A stretch of DNA of 52,876 nt from Gammaproteobacteria bacterium (lineage in GTDB: Bacteria > Pseudomonadota > Gammaproteobacteria > Thiohalomonadales > Thiohalomonadaceae): contig JALOAT010000024.1 in assembly GCA_023228645.1 (NCBI GenBank), forward strand, positions 1 to 52,876. The letters are read 5' to 3'. Below are positions 33,263 to 43,181 of the stretch, piece by piece (position 1 is the first letter of the stretch; each line of letters opens with the position of its first letter). The notes below the pieces were generated by a model that was not told the DNA's origin, did not search any database, and saw nothing but the letters and a program-made list of their open reading frames with translations. The translations under genes were made by a program, and so were the position numbers.

Positions 33263-34569
33263 GGGGACCTCGTGGACAGAACGGAAGGAATCCAGTGGCG
33301 TGACACGACGGCCTTGCCGCCCTCCGCCACGTTCACGGTCAGGGTGCTGCTGTCGATCACCGCGCCGGTCGCGGAGAGCAGCTCCAATAGCAAAGTGTGC
33401 GTGCCCGCCGGAACCGGCACGCGCGTCATCTGGATCTCGCCAGGGAGGGTAAGCCAGGAGCGCGTGTCGGCGCGCTCGGTGAGCAGCCCGGCCAGGTTGA
33501 CCAGCGTGCCCGCGGTCTGATTCTCCCGGCGCGCGCCTTCCGTGGCGGCGAACTTGGCCACGACCCTGGCCATGCTGCGCGCGGTGATGGCCGGCATGCG
33601 CCCGGCGAGGGTGTGCACGGCGATGGCGTTCACGTCTTCCACGGTTTCCGTGCGCGCCTTGCGCCCTGCCACCGTGACCCGCGCCGCCGCCACCGGCGAC
33701 GGGCGCGGCTGATATTCCGGCAAGGCGATGCTCACCACCTGCGGGGCCTGCGGCGGCACCAGCACGGCGCGCCTTTCCCGCTTGATGGGTGCAAGGCCGT
33801 TGTGCAACAGGACGATCACCTCGCCGGCGTGTGTCGTCGGCGCCGCGCCATCGTCGCGGGCGAACGCCTCGCGGAACCTGCGGTGTTCATCATGGAGTCC
33901 GACGTGGGCGGTAAGACGCAGCAGATCGTCCTTGAGCACCGACGGCACGGCGATGGGGTAGAGTTTTCCGTGTGCCTGGTAGGCTTGGTAGGCCTTGCGG
34001 TAGCTGATGAGCGCATCGCTCGTCTCACCGCGCAGCTCATAGATGATGCCGGCGAGGTAGCGGGAAAACGGATCCGTTGCCAGCGCGCCGTCCTCGTCCT
34101 CGGCCAGTGCGCGCAGTGTGAGGTCGACCTGCAGGGCCTCCACGCGCGCGGCCTCGTGCTCGCCGAGGTCGAGATAGTTGAGCGCCGCGTAGGCGTGCAG
34201 CAAGGCGCGTTCGAACGGCTCACCCACGTAGGCGGTGGTGGCGTCGTTGATGAGAAAGCTGCCCGAGGTCTCGGTCACCGAGACGGCAGAGAGCTCATCG
34301 ATGAGCTGCTTGGCCGCTTCGAAACTGGCGTTGCTCGCCCGGTGATCACCGGACAGGCGTTCGAGCATGGCCCGGTCGAGCAGGTGCAGCACCCGATCAC
34401 GCGCCGGTGCGCTGCGACTGGCGTGCAGACGCAGCGCCTCGTCGTAACGCCCGGAGGCCAGTTCCGCCTCGACGCCGCTGCGCGTGGCCGACCAGGTGCT
34501 GCAACCGGCCAGCGCGAGCGTGACGAGCAGCGCCCCGGTCGCGCGGGCGAAGCGTGCACGACAATCCAT
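33259..34569 (-). CDS. COG3014-type lipoprotein with TPR-like region
   Basis: A 436-residue lipoprotein (signal and lipobox ALAGC near residue 22). The N-terminal half is helical and TPR-like (ASGRYDEALRLHAS, YAALNYLDLGEHEAARVEALQ, AGIIYELRGETSDALISYRKAYQAY). The C-terminal half is beta-rich with a GEVIVLLHNGLAPIKRE segment characteristic of COG3014 proteins. ATG at 34569 was preferred because it gives a proper lipoprotein signal; an upstream ATG at 34614 adds 15 residues. It lies between the LpoB-like and LPP20 genes. Function is unknown. Confidence 0.78.
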   Translation of the reverse strand: MDCRARFARATGALLVTLALAGCSTWSATRSGVEAELASGRYDEALRLHASRSAPARDRVLHLLDRAMLERLSGDHRASNASFEAAKQLIDELSAVSVTETSGSFLINDATTAYVGEPFERALLHAYAALNYLDLGEHEAARVEALQVDLTLRALAEDEDGALATDPFSRYLAGIIYELRGETSDALISYRKAYQAYQAHGKLYPIAVPSVLKDDLLRLTAHVGLHDEHRRFREAFARDDGAAPTTHAGEVIVLLHNGLAPIKRERRAVLVPPQAPQVVSIALPEYQPRPSPVAAARVTVAGRKARTETVEDVNAIAVHTLAGRMPAITARSMARVVAKFAATEGARRENQTAGTLVNLAGLLTERADTRSWLTLPGEIQMTRVPVPAGTHTLLLELLSATGAVIDSSTLTVNVAEGGKAVVSRHWIPSVLSTRSP

Positions 34570-34585
34570 GGTCAGGCCGGAGACT

Positions 34586-35200
34586 TCAGAACCGCATGCC
34601 CGGCTTCTGGACAACCTTCTTGATCTTCTTCTGCCCCACCCACACCTTGCGGTTGTCGGTGAGACTGATGAGGTTCATGTCCACCTGGTAGTACCGCACC
34701 GAGGTCTTGCCTTCCATGTCCATGATGGAATTGATGGCGCCGGTGAGCATGTAATCGGCACCCAGCTCCTGACCCATGGCCTTGCGGCTCGCCTCCGTCG
34801 CGTGCACGTCCTGGTCCTTGCGCTCCTCGCGAATGTCGCCGCGCTCGTCGCGCGAGGCGACGAACTCCACGCGCCCGGAGTTGATCACCGCGCGCTCGAT
34901 GTCCGCCACGAAGGTGTTCACGTTCACGTGCTCGTGGCTCAGGTTGCGCACCGTGCCGACGATCACCGCGGGCGTCGCGCGGTGCCGGCGCAGGTGATTG
35001 TCGACCCAGGCGCCCTCCAGCATCTGGCCGATCATCTCCTCCGAGACCAGGCGCGAATCGGTGTCGTTCCAGTTGCCGCTGAGGTCGCGTACTTCCCCGG
35101 TGTCGATGCGGCTCACCTTGGTGGAACAGCCGGCCAGGGCGATGAACGCGGTCAGGGCGACCACGGCGAGTTGTTTGGCGTGAAGGCGAAAACTCATCAC
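34586..35200 (-). CDS. LpoB-like penicillin-binding-protein activator lipoprotein
   Basis: A 204-residue lipoprotein (lipobox LAGC, Cys25). The conserved core includes DLSGNWNDTDSRLVSEEMIGQML, PAVIVGTVRNLSHEHVNVNTF, INSGRVEFVAS, GADYMLTGAINSI and YQVDMNLISLTDNRKVW. These match the LpoB/YcfM family, whose E. coli member stimulates the peptidoglycan synthase PBP1b. Related proteins in other operons have unknown partners, so the role here is inferred. Its start overlaps the upstream LPP20 gene by 4 bp. Confidence 0.85.
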   Translation of the reverse strand: MMSFRLHAKQLAVVALTAFIALAGCSTKVSRIDTGEVRDLSGNWNDTDSRLVSEEMIGQMLEGAWVDNHLRRHRATPAVIVGTVRNLSHEHVNVNTFVADIERAVINSGRVEFVASRDERGDIREERKDQDVHATEASRKAMGQELGADYMLTGAINSIMDMEGKTSVRYYQVDMNLISLTDNRKVWVGQKKIKKVVQKPGMRF

Positions 35201-35754
35201 TGCTTCTCCTGAACGAAACGGTCGAACAGATTGTCGGCGTTGGCATCGAGATACTGGCGCGCGTCCTGGTTCATGTCACGGGCCGTGGCGAGGGTCGCCT
35301 TCACGGTGTTCATGTCCAGTTCGGCCAGGGAATACACCGCGCCCGTGCGCTTGTCCTTCCAGCGGGCGATGACGCGCGCGCCCGACAGGTGGAGCTGTGT
35401 GCTGTTGCGGATCTGGCTGGAGGTCTGCTGCACGCTTGTCCTGGATTCACCGGCGACGGAGGCGTTGGCGTAATCGTCGGCGGCGAGGTCCATGTAGGAG
35501 CTCAGCACACGCGCGATCTCCGCGCGTGCCCGGTTGTCGGCGGTGGCGATCTGCAGCGACGCGTCGCCCATGGCCGGGGCTTGGCCGACGCCGTGGAACA
35601 GGCGGCCGCCACGGTCGTTCAGGGCCTGGCTGCCTTCGTTCACCCAGTCCGGCGCGCCCCTCACGCCGAGGTCGCTTTCCACCACGGTTCGGCCGGAACA
35701 GGCGGCCACCAGCAGCACCGCGGGGATCAGGGTCAACCAGGTGCGCAATCGCAT
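35197..35754 (-). CDS. LPP20-family lipoprotein (operon first gene)
   Basis: A 185-residue lipoprotein (lipobox VAAC, Cys19) with PDWVNEGSQALNDRGGRLFHGVG followed by ATADNRARAEIARVLSSYM, the LPP20-type arrangement, and a C-terminal segment IARWKDKRTGAVYSLAELDM that is typical of the family. GGAGGAGAC stands before the ATG. It begins the operon 35754-32261, whose four products all carry lipid anchors, which suggests one outer-membrane-associated complex (inference). Confidence 0.82.
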   Translation of the reverse strand: MRLRTWLTLIPAVLLVAACSGRTVVESDLGVRGAPDWVNEGSQALNDRGGRLFHGVGQAPAMGDASLQIATADNRARAEIARVLSSYMDLAADDYANASVAGESRTSVQQTSSQIRNSTQLHLSGARVIARWKDKRTGAVYSLAELDMNTVKATLATARDMNQDARQYLDANADNLFDRFVQEKQ

Positions 35755-35849
35755 GACGTGTCTCCTCCTCGATGGATGTCCCTACGATACGCCTGCCGCC
35801 ACGGGGGGCCAACAGCTGCCGAGAGGAGCTTGGCGAGGAGCGAGGTCCG

Positions 35850-36689
35850 TCACAAACCCGGGCTGTTGGCCGCCAGGGCGCGCTGCCGCGAATCACTCCG
35901 GCCCTGCTGCACCGCCGCGGCCAGCTCCACGTAGACGTGGAATTCGTCGGCCACGCGGATGAGGCCGAACAGGGTACCGTAGGGTTTGATATCGAAGTCG
36001 CTGAAGCGGAATGCCCCGGCCGCCGTGGCGCGCACCCGTTGGCCGGACAGGCGCACAGTCGCCGGCACGCGCCGCTCCAGGGTGCGGCCGCGGAGGGTCA
36101 GGGCGATGTCCACCTGCTGGGGAAAGCTGTGGTCGTTCCAGGTGACGGCCTCGTCGACGATACGCAGCACACGGGCGCGGAGGGTGGGATAGCCCACCGC
36201 ATCCAGCTGACTCTCCGAGCGCAGGCGCTGGATGATGGCCTCCCGATCGTCTTCCGACAGCGAGGGAAACGGCTTCTCCACAATGCCGAGCGCGCGCAGG
36301 CGCGGCCACAGCCGCTCCACCTGGGCCGGCGCATTCACCACCAGTGCCCCCACAGGCACCGCGAGCGTGAACCGGGCGCCGTCGAGGCGGTCACCCTCGG
36401 CGACCAACTCGGCATCGTAATTTTGCGCCGTGATGAGGTGGTCGTGACCCGGCCCGACCGCATGGGTGACCACGGCGAAGTGCGTGGCTGCCGCGTCGAT
36501 CTGGTAAAGCAGCGGCTCGGCGGCGCCGGGCGCGGAAACGAGCAACAGCAGCGCGGTCAGGGTCGCGCACACGCCATCAGTGAATTTTTCCGCGCGCGGT
36601 ACGGCGCGTCCCGCCTGCCTGACCACAGCGTCCCTGCCTCTCCGCTCGCGCGGTCTGCCCATCAGGAGAACTGTAGAACATGGCCACAT
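35850..36689 (-). CDS. YceI-like periplasmic protein
   Basis: Up to 279 residues. A hydrophobic export segment (about 40-57, TLTALLLLVSAPGAAEP) precedes a YceI-like lipocalin-type domain (LYQIDAAATHFAVVTHAVG, HDHLITA, FTLAVPVGALVVNAP, YPTLRARV, ALTLRGRTLERRVPATVRL, FRFSDFDIKPYGTLFG). YceI proteins bind isoprenoid or amide ligands in the periplasm. The start is uncertain. ATG 36689 and ATG 36662 both leave an unusually long basic stretch before the export segment, and neither has a ribosome-binding site, so the true start may be a GTG near 36572. It is on the same strand as, but not tightly linked to, the lipoprotein operon. Confidence 0.75.
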   Translation of the reverse strand: MWPCSTVLLMGRPRERRGRDAVVRQAGRAVPRAEKFTDGVCATLTALLLLVSAPGAAEPLLYQIDAAATHFAVVTHAVGPGHDHLITAQNYDAELVAEGDRLDGARFTLAVPVGALVVNAPAQVERLWPRLRALGIVEKPFPSLSEDDREAIIQRLRSESQLDAVGYPTLRARVLRIVDEAVTWNDHSFPQQVDIALTLRGRTLERRVPATVRLSGQRVRATAAGAFRFSDFDIKPYGTLFGLIRVADEFHVYVELAAAVQQGRSDSRQRALAANSPGL

Positions 36690-36697
36690 GAGTATGT

Positions 36698-36796
36698 GTA
36701 GCCCCGATGAAGCGCAGCGTAATCCGGTAATCCAGCCAGCTTCCCTGGGCCTGTGTTAAAGCCGATCCCGGATTCCGCCGCGCTTCATCCGGCTAC
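36698..36796. repeat. Inverted pair of GTAGCC-headed REP-like elements
   Basis: GTAGCCCCGATGAAGCGCAG (36698 onward) and its inverted counterpart CGCTTCATCCGGCTAC (ending 36796) bracket ATCCGG/CCGGAT segments. The GTAG...CTAC ends define a third REP-like family in this window, filling most of the 125-bp gap upstream of the YceI-like gene. Confidence 0.7.
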
Positions 36797-36814
36797 ATCG
36801 ATCACAACATCGAC

Positions 36815-37924
36815 TCAGGACCCGCTGCGCTGTACCACCTGGACCCCGTCCTGCACCGCTTCATCCGGATGGGTGACGACGTACTCACCGGGCGCGAGGC
36901 CTTCGAGGACTTGTACGCTCAGGCCGCCGCGCTGTCCGAGGGTCACCGCGCGGCGCTCGGCGACGCCCTCCTTCACCACAAACGCCGTCCACTCGCCGCC
37001 CTGGCGGAACACGGCGCTGGCGGGCACCTGTAGCACATCACTCGCCTCCCAGACGACGAAGCGTGCCTCAACCCGATAGCGGTCACCGAGGTCACGCCAC
37101 TGCGCGCGCGGCGCGGTGATCTCGACGATGACCCAGACCCGTTGTTCTTCCACGCCCAGTGCCGAGACCTTGGTGAACGCCGCCGGTTCGATGCGGCGCA
37201 CGCGCGCCTCCAGCAGGTCGCCGCCGCCCCAGCGGTCCAGCAGCACGCGCATGCCCGGGGCCAGGCGCACCGCATCGGTGGACAGCACGTCGACCGCCAC
37301 CTCCAGGTCGGCCGGATCGCCGAGGGCCAGCAGGGGCGCTCCCGCGGTGACCGGGCCCGCGCTCTCGCGTTCCAAAGCGAGCACGGTGCCGTCCACCGGC
37401 GCGACCACCGGCACGCGGCCGTCGCTGGACGTCTCGTCGGCCGCCGCGAGCACGGCGCGCGCCGCCGCCAGGGAGGCGCGTGCGCGGTCGGCCGCGGTGC
37501 GCGCCTGGTCGAAATCGCTGCGTGAGATATCACCGCGCTCGTACAGCGGCCGCACCCGTCCCAACTCGGCACGAGCCAGTTCGTAGGCGGCCTCCGCCTC
37601 GGCCACCTGCGCCTCGGCCTGGGCGCGGGTACGCGGGTCGAGCGGCTGGGACAGCGCCGGATTCACGTGCACCAGCACCTCGCCGCGCTGCACCGTATCG
37701 CCCACGTCCAGGCGTATGCGCTCCAGGGTGCCGGTGACCGGCGCCGCAACCACATAGCGCTCGCGCACGCGGGTCATGCCTTCCTGCTCGATGGTGACCT
37801 GCAGGGGCCCACGGCCCACCTCAGCCAGGGACACCGGCACGGGTTCCGGTTGGAAACTCCACCACAGCAGCGCAACGACGGCGAGGGCGACGAAGATGAG
37901 GACGATGCGCTTGCGCGTGGACAT
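36815..37924 (-). CDS. HlyD/MacA-type membrane fusion (periplasmic adaptor) protein
   Basis: A 369-residue adaptor: an N-terminal signal anchor (about 5-24), a biotinyl-lipoyl hybrid (VVAAPVTGTLERIRLDVGDTV and VVAPVDGTVLALERE), a coiled-coil hairpin between them (about 100-165, rich in Ala/Glu/Arg) and C-terminal beta-barrel domains (LQVPASAVFRQGGEWTAFVV). It links an inner-membrane transporter to the outer membrane. It is encoded 3 bp after the permease gene, so the three genes 41007-36815 form one MacAB-like exporter. Substrate unknown; no TolC-like gene is in the window. Confidence 0.9.
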   Translation of the reverse strand: MSTRKRIVLIFVALAVVALLWWSFQPEPVPVSLAEVGRGPLQVTIEQEGMTRVRERYVVAAPVTGTLERIRLDVGDTVQRGEVLVHVNPALSQPLDPRTRAQAEAQVAEAEAAYELARAELGRVRPLYERGDISRSDFDQARTAADRARASLAAARAVLAAADETSSDGRVPVVAPVDGTVLALERESAGPVTAGAPLLALGDPADLEVAVDVLSTDAVRLAPGMRVLLDRWGGGDLLEARVRRIEPAAFTKVSALGVEEQRVWVIVEITAPRAQWRDLGDRYRVEARFVVWEASDVLQVPASAVFRQGGEWTAFVVKEGVAERRAVTLGQRGGLSVQVLEGLAPGEYVVTHPDEAVQDGVQVVQRSGS

Positions 37925-37927
37925 CCA

Positions 37928-40293
37928 TTACTCCCGGGTTTTGAGGACGGCGACCAGGTCCAGATGATAAAGCTTGCGCGCCATGAGCAGCGCGGAGATC
38001 ACCGTCGCGACCAGCACCACCACCGCGGAAAAGCCGTAGGTGCTCGGTTCGATCACCAGCGGCACGCGGAACAGCTCCGAGGCGAAGGCCCGTGCCACCA
38101 GGGCGCAGAAGCCGTAGCCGATGGCGAAGCCCACCGGCACCGCCAAGGCGGTGAGCACCGCGAGCTCGCCGATGAGGATGTAGGCCACCTCGCCGCGGGT
38201 GAAGCCGAGCACGCGCAGGCTGGCCAGCTCGCGGCTGGTCTCGGAGAGGGTGATGCGCGCGGCGTTGTAGACCACGCCGAAGGCGATGCTGCCCGCGAGC
38301 AGGGTATTCACCAGGGCGAAGATGAGGATGGTCTCGGCCATGGTCTCGTTGAAGCTCTGGATGGCCACCTCGCGCTGACTGGTGCCGATCACCCGCGGGC
38401 GCTCGCGCAAGGCGCGGAACACCTGGGTCTGGTAGGCCGGGTCCACCGCCAGGAAGGCCCCCGAGACCACCGGGCCTTCCTGCATGAGCCGGTTGAGGGC
38501 GTCGAGGCGCATGTAGGCCGACAGGCCGATATACTCCGACACCAGCCCGGCCACCTGCACCTGGCGCACCGGCTGTGCGCCCTCCTGCACCGCCACGGTG
38601 ATCCAGTCGCCCGGTCCCACCCCCAGCTTTTCCCCCAAATAATCGGTGAGCAGCAGGCCCTCGGCGGGAAACTCCACCGGTTGCAGGCGCGCGTCCAGGG
38701 TACGGTGCAGCTCGCCCGCGTTCTCGAAGCCCTGGATGCCGGTGCGATGGGTGCGATGGCCGGCGTGCAGCTCCACCGGCACCGCACGGAACGGCTCGGC
38801 GCGCAGCACCCCGGGCAGGCTCGCCAGCTCGAACACGGCCGAGCGCTCCGTGGCCTCCACGAAGGTGACCGTGAGGTCCTGGCGCTGGGCCAGGCCGAAT
38901 TGCACGCCGATCATGTAGTCGATGGCGTCTTCCTGGAAATTGCCGACCATGAGGATGGCCCCGGCCATGGCGATGCCCAGCACCGACAGCAGCGACTTGC
39001 CGGGCTTGCGCTCCAGGTGGCGTAGCACCATGCGGGTAGGCTGGTCGAACAGGCGGCGCAGGCCCGCGCGCTCGAACACCGAGGCACGGTACACCGCCGG
39101 CGGCTCGGGACGCATGGCCTCGGCGGGCGGCAGGCGGCTCGCCTTGCGCACCGCGGCGAGGGCGCCCACCAGGGCCGCGGCGGCGGTGATGCCCACGGCG
39201 GTGACCACCACCTCCGGCGCCAGCACGTAATGCAGGTAAGGGAAGCGGTAAAACTGCCGGTACAGCTCGGCCAGACCGCTGCCCAGCCACGCCCCCAGCG
39301 CCACGCCAGGCAAGGCGCCCACCGCCACGATGAGCAGCACCAGCCCCACGTAGTGCACGCCGATGGCGCCGTTGTGGTAGCCGAAGGCCTTGAGCACGGC
39401 CACCTGGTCGCGCTGCTGGTCCACGGTGCGCGCGATCACCACGTTGATCAGGAACGCGGCCACGGCCAGGAAGATCACCGGCACCACGCCGGCGCTGGAG
39501 CGCAGGCCTTCGATCTCCTGCTCCAGGTATTCGTGGGAGGTCTGGTCGTCGCGGGCGATGGCACCGGTGCTGCCGTAAGGGCGCAGCAGGTCGTCGAGCC
39601 GATCGATCACCTCCTGCACCTCGGTGCCCTGCTCCAGGGTGAGCGCCACGTCGTTGAAGGCGTCCTCGGTGTCCTGCGCAGCGGACAGCGGCTCCTCGCG
39701 CATCCACAGGATGGCGTAGCGCGCATAGTCCGGAAACAGGTCGCCGGGACCGATCTGGTAGACGTATTCCGCCGACAGGCCGATGCCCACCATGGTGAGG
39801 GTGCGGCGCCGGCCGTTGATGATGGCGCTCAGCTGGTCACCGGGCTGGAACCCGTGCGCCTCGGCGAAGGGCTCGCTGACCACCACCTCGTCGGAGGCCC
39901 ACGGCTCGGGCAGGCGGCCGCTGCGCACGTAGAGGCGGTTGAGCCGCGACTCGCCTTGGTCCGGGATGGACACCATGAGCCCGCGGATGGGGTCGTCGAA
40001 GCCCGCCACCTCCAGGTTGGCCAGGGCGACGGTGCGGGTCTCCACCACGGCCACCCCCGGGATCTCGGCGATGCGCTCCTCCAGGCGCTTGGGCGCACGC
40101 TTCAGGGTGGCGAACACCTCGGCGAAGCGCGACTCCCGGTAGAACGACGCCTGGGTAAGCTCCAGGGAATCGATGGTGCTGTAGGAGATGATCCAGGTGG
40201 CCACGCCGCCCGCGATCACCATGGCGATGGCGAGGGCCTGACCGCGCAGATGCCACAGGTCGCGCAGCAGCTTGCGCGTCAGGGCGCGCGGGG

Positions 40294-40297
<4 letters not shown>
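37928..40297 (-). CDS. ABC transporter permease, double FtsX domain
   Basis: A 789-residue membrane protein with an N-terminal membrane helix and a large periplasmic domain (about 45-265), then three helices (about 270-410, AAFLINVVIARTV, LLIVAVGALPGVALGAWLG, VTAVGITAAAALVGAL), a second periplasmic domain and a final set of helices near the C-terminus (about 670-780). Two FtsX-type cores in one chain make it a complete membrane unit of a lipoprotein-export or MacB-like system. Its start overlaps the ATPase gene stop by 4 bp. Confidence 0.9.
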
Positions 40298-41007
<710 letters not shown>

Positions 41008-41087
41008 GGGTGCCTCATTGATGCCTGCGCGAATGCTAACAGCACACGCGCACCGGGGCACGCCGCAGCGGCCGGGTGTTTTCGTGC

Positions 41088-41163
41088 GTGGGAGCGAGCT
41101 TCCGCTCGCGATTTCCGGGCGACGGCCTCCTGGGGGTTGTGGCGAGCAGAAGCTCGCTCCCAC
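41088..41163. repeat. Inverted REP pair (GTGGGAGCGAGC family)
   Basis: GTGGGAGCGAGCTTCCGCTC (41089 onward) and its inverse GAGCAGAAGCTCGCTCCCAC (ending 41163) surround a 28-bp centre. Each copy is itself a palindrome (GAGCGAGCTTCCGCTC). This is the classic paired REP arrangement, upstream of the ABC ATPase gene. Confidence 0.8.
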
Positions 41164-41208
41164 AAACCGGGGGGCACAGTGGCGGGCGGTCTCAGGCTGC
41201 GGCGGTTT

Positions 41209-41802
41209 TCACGCGCCGCGCAACGCCTCCATTTCCCAGAGCCCGGGGTAACGGGTGACGAAGCCGGTCTCCGCGACCTGCAGCGTCGCGGCATAACCGA
41301 TGCCCGGGGCGCGATAGTCGTAGGCGTCGGGCCCGACGCGCTGGTAGTGCTGTTCCAGGCGCATCAAGCCGCCATCCGGGATGTCCAGCCAGGCGGCCGG
41401 TGCGTCTGCCGCCTCCCCCACGGCCAGATCGAGGCGACGCAGCGGGATGAGGTTGGTGGCTGGGGTAAAGTTCAGATCCAGATCGACGCAGCCGGCGCCG
41501 ACCGGCTGCTCGATGCCGTTCAGCTGCCAGCGCCCGTCCGCCAGGGCCACCATGCGCAGGTCCAGGGTGCGCGTCCCGAGGCAACCGGTCACGCGGCCAC
41601 AGCGGGTCAGCCAAGGGACCTCGCCCGACACCTCGTAGCTGAGCCAGCACGGCATGCCGGCCAGCACCAGGACCGCCGTACCTTTGAGGCACCAGCCCTT
41701 GGCAGTCAGCCACAAGCCGCAGGCATCGTGACCCGGCATGTCCAGCCGGCGCCATACCAGCAGATACGCCGGACCGTTGCCGTCCTCAGCCATAGGGTTC
41801 AT
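41209..41802 (-). CDS. Putative glycolipid-binding protein
   Basis: A 197-residue soluble protein: LLVWRRLDMPGHDACGLWL at the start, WLTRCGRVTGC, GCVDLDLNFTPATNLIPLRRL in the middle and YDYRAPGIGYAATLQVAETGFVTRYPGLWEM at the end. This is the pattern of the PF06475 glycolipid-binding family, named after a Pseudomonas structure; the ligand in vivo is not established. ATG 41802 or ATG 41793 are possible starts, both overlapping the upstream gene and lacking a ribosome-binding site, so translation is probably coupled. Confidence 0.82.
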   Translation of the reverse strand: MNPMAEDGNGPAYLLVWRRLDMPGHDACGLWLTAKGWCLKGTAVLVLAGMPCWLSYEVSGEVPWLTRCGRVTGCLGTRTLDLRMVALADGRWQLNGIEQPVGAGCVDLDLNFTPATNLIPLRRLDLAVGEAADAPAAWLDIPDGGLMRLEQHYQRVGPDAYDYRAPGIGYAATLQVAETGFVTRYPGLWEMEALRGA

Positions 41803-42052
41803 GGCTGCGGGGCGCCTGGGGAACCTGCTCGTCCAGGGACTTGCGATAGCGCAGGCAGCCACTCAGGAATTCAGGCCAATCAGGCACGATGGGCAAAGGA
41901 TCGGTCTTCTCCGGCAACAAACCCCAGAGCTGCGGGTGGTGCCAGCACAGTTCATGCCTGCTGCTGTCGCGGTGGGCGCGGACCCCGGCCCGCAGCTTCT
42001 TTACCTCCGCAATCAACTGTTCCCGCGTCATGGCCTCCAGGTCTTCGTCCAT
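41786..42052 (-). CDS. Small conserved protein of unknown function (88 aa)
   Basis: An 88-residue basic, Trp/His-rich protein starting MDEDLEAMTREQLIAEVKKLRAG, a short helix, then HELCWHHPQLWGLLPEKTDPLP and LSGCLRYRKSLDEQ. I recognise the sequence pattern as a small conserved hypothetical but know no function. GGGGGAG lies 5 nt before ATG 42052. It overlaps the start of the glycolipid-binding gene and is divergent from the MarR gene, with which it shares a 132-bp control region. Confidence 0.78.
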   Translation of the reverse strand: MDEDLEAMTREQLIAEVKKLRAGVRAHRDSSRHELCWHHPQLWGLLPEKTDPLPIVPDWPEFLSGCLRYRKSLDEQVPQAPRSHEPYG

Positions 42053-42141
42053 GTGCTCCCCCTCATTCGTCGCCCGGCCGGGCTGCCTTGAGCGTAGTGA
42101 AGCGGGACCCCGGCGTTTGATCATGTTTGCGCGAATTGTTA

Positions 42142-42149
42142 TTGTACAA
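42142..42149. promoter_or_regulatory. Possible MarR operator palindrome
   Basis: TTGTACAA is a perfect 8-bp palindrome in AT-rich DNA (ATTGTTATTGTACAAAAC) between the divergent 88-aa gene and the MarR gene, 35 bp before the MarR start. Binding is inferred from position only. Confidence 0.35.
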
Positions 42150-42184
42150 AACTGTTCGAGCCAGCCAGGGGCCGGAAAGGGAAC

Positions 42185-42709
42185 ATGAGCATGGTGCAGC
42201 ATCCGGCCACGCCGCCCGAGGCGGAAGCACCGACGCCGGTGTCGCGCGAGCAGACCTTGCGCACCGTGGTGCAGTACCTGCGTGTAATTTTCCGTTCCAT
42301 CCAGGAGCACTCGCGCTGGGTGGAAAAGCAGTGCGGCGTGAGCGCCGCGCAGCTGTGGGCCATGTGGGAGCTGTTCGCCGAGCCGGGCCTGCCCGTCTCC
42401 CGGCTGTCTCGGGCCCTGTCAGTGCATCAGTCCACCGCCAGCAACATGCTGGACAAGCTGGAGAAAAAAGGACTGGTGCGCCGCGAGCGCAGCGGCCCCG
42501 ACCAGCGCGTGGTGCGCCTGTTCCTCACCCCGGAAGGGGTCTCCTTGCTCGCCCAGGCACCGCGGCCGGCACAGGGCGCCTTGACCGACGCCCTGCAACA
42601 ACTGCCGGACCAGACGACCCGGGATCTCGAGGCCGGGCTGGCCGCCCTGCTGGCGGTCATGCGGGTGAAGGACGAGAAGGCCGCCATGCATCCCTTGTCG
42701 GAGCCCTAG
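42185..42709 (+). CDS. MarR-family transcriptional regulator
   Basis: A 174-residue winged-helix regulator. Helices about 25-65 precede the DNA-binding wing (LSRALSVHQSTASNMLDKLEKKGLVRRERSGPDQRVVRLFLTPEG is the canonical MarR pattern, positions about 80-125), followed by C-terminal dimer helices. The N-terminal 20 residues are Pro/Glu/Ala rich. GGAAAGGGAAC precedes ATG 42185. It is divergent from the small 88-aa and glycolipid-binding genes, which are its most likely targets. Confidence 0.9.
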   Translation: MSMVQHPATPPEAEAPTPVSREQTLRTVVQYLRVIFRSIQEHSRWVEKQCGVSAAQLWAMWELFAEPGLPVSRLSRALSVHQSTASNMLDKLEKKGLVRRERSGPDQRVVRLFLTPEGVSLLAQAPRPAQGALTDALQQLPDQTTRDLEAGLAALLAVMRVKDEKAAMHPLSEP

Positions 42710-42722
42710 GGAAGCTCTGAAC

Positions 42723-42793
42723 AAAGCCATCCTGGCTTTCTCATGCGGCACACCCATGTGCTGCGGGAAACGCCGATTAAATCAGCGTTTCCC
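42723..42793. repeat. Two hairpins after the MarR gene
   Basis: AAAGCCA-TCC-TGGCTTT (42723-42739) and a longer inverted repeat GGGAAACGC...GCGTTTCCC with an inner GATTAAATC (42765-42793). Neither has a T-run, so they are not clear terminators. The second looks like a dispersed palindromic element. The rest of the 239-bp gap before the next gene shows nothing I recognise. Confidence 0.55.
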
Positions 42794-42948
42794 TGGCCGG
42801 CCACCGGCGGGGCGGAGATATCCGCCCACACCAACCCGGCTGTGCGCGTCGAGCCGATCCTCGGCGTCCGTGCCTGCCCGCCGGTTTCGGCGGCGCCCAG
42901 TGCGCCACCGGCACGCGCGCCTGCGCCTGCCCACAAGAAGGAGGATCC

Positions 42949-43179
42949 ATGCCCAGTCCAATGATGTTCTTCTGCACGCCCCAAAAGGCCTACATGCTCA
43001 CCGACGCCTGCCGCACCTTGCGCAGCCGCCCCATGGGCAAGACGCCGGGCGGTGTGAATGCACGCCCGCAGGTGTGCGAACAATGCACCCTCGCCAGCCG
43101 CGTGGATGCCCGCAAGGTCCCCACGGTCACCCTCGCAGCGTTCCTGGACGGCCGCATGCCCGCCGCCGAGGGGAACTGA
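42949..43179 (+). CDS. Small unknown protein with CxxC (76 aa)
   Basis: A 76-residue protein, MPSPMMFFCTPQKAYMLTDA to MPAAEGN, with Cys at 9, 21, 43 and 46. The last two form CEQC. An excellent ribosome-binding site AAGAAGGAGGATCC stands before the ATG, and the stop lies 2 bp before the GTG of the KamA-type gene, so the two are surely co-translated. I do not recognise the family. The cysteines and the link to a [4Fe-4S] radical SAM enzyme suggest a metal or Fe-S accessory role, which is only a guess. Confidence 0.72.
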   Translation: MPSPMMFFCTPQKAYMLTDACRTLRSRPMGKTPGGVNARPQVCEQCTLASRVDARKVPTVTLAAFLDGRMPAAEGN

Positions 43180-43181
43180 AA

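Noticed and set aside
42756..43181. Long N-terminal extension of the KamA-type protein
   Set aside because: The stretch overlaps the well-supported 76-aa gene, is Arg/His-rich and lacks family similarity; GTG 43182 has a good ribosome-binding site.
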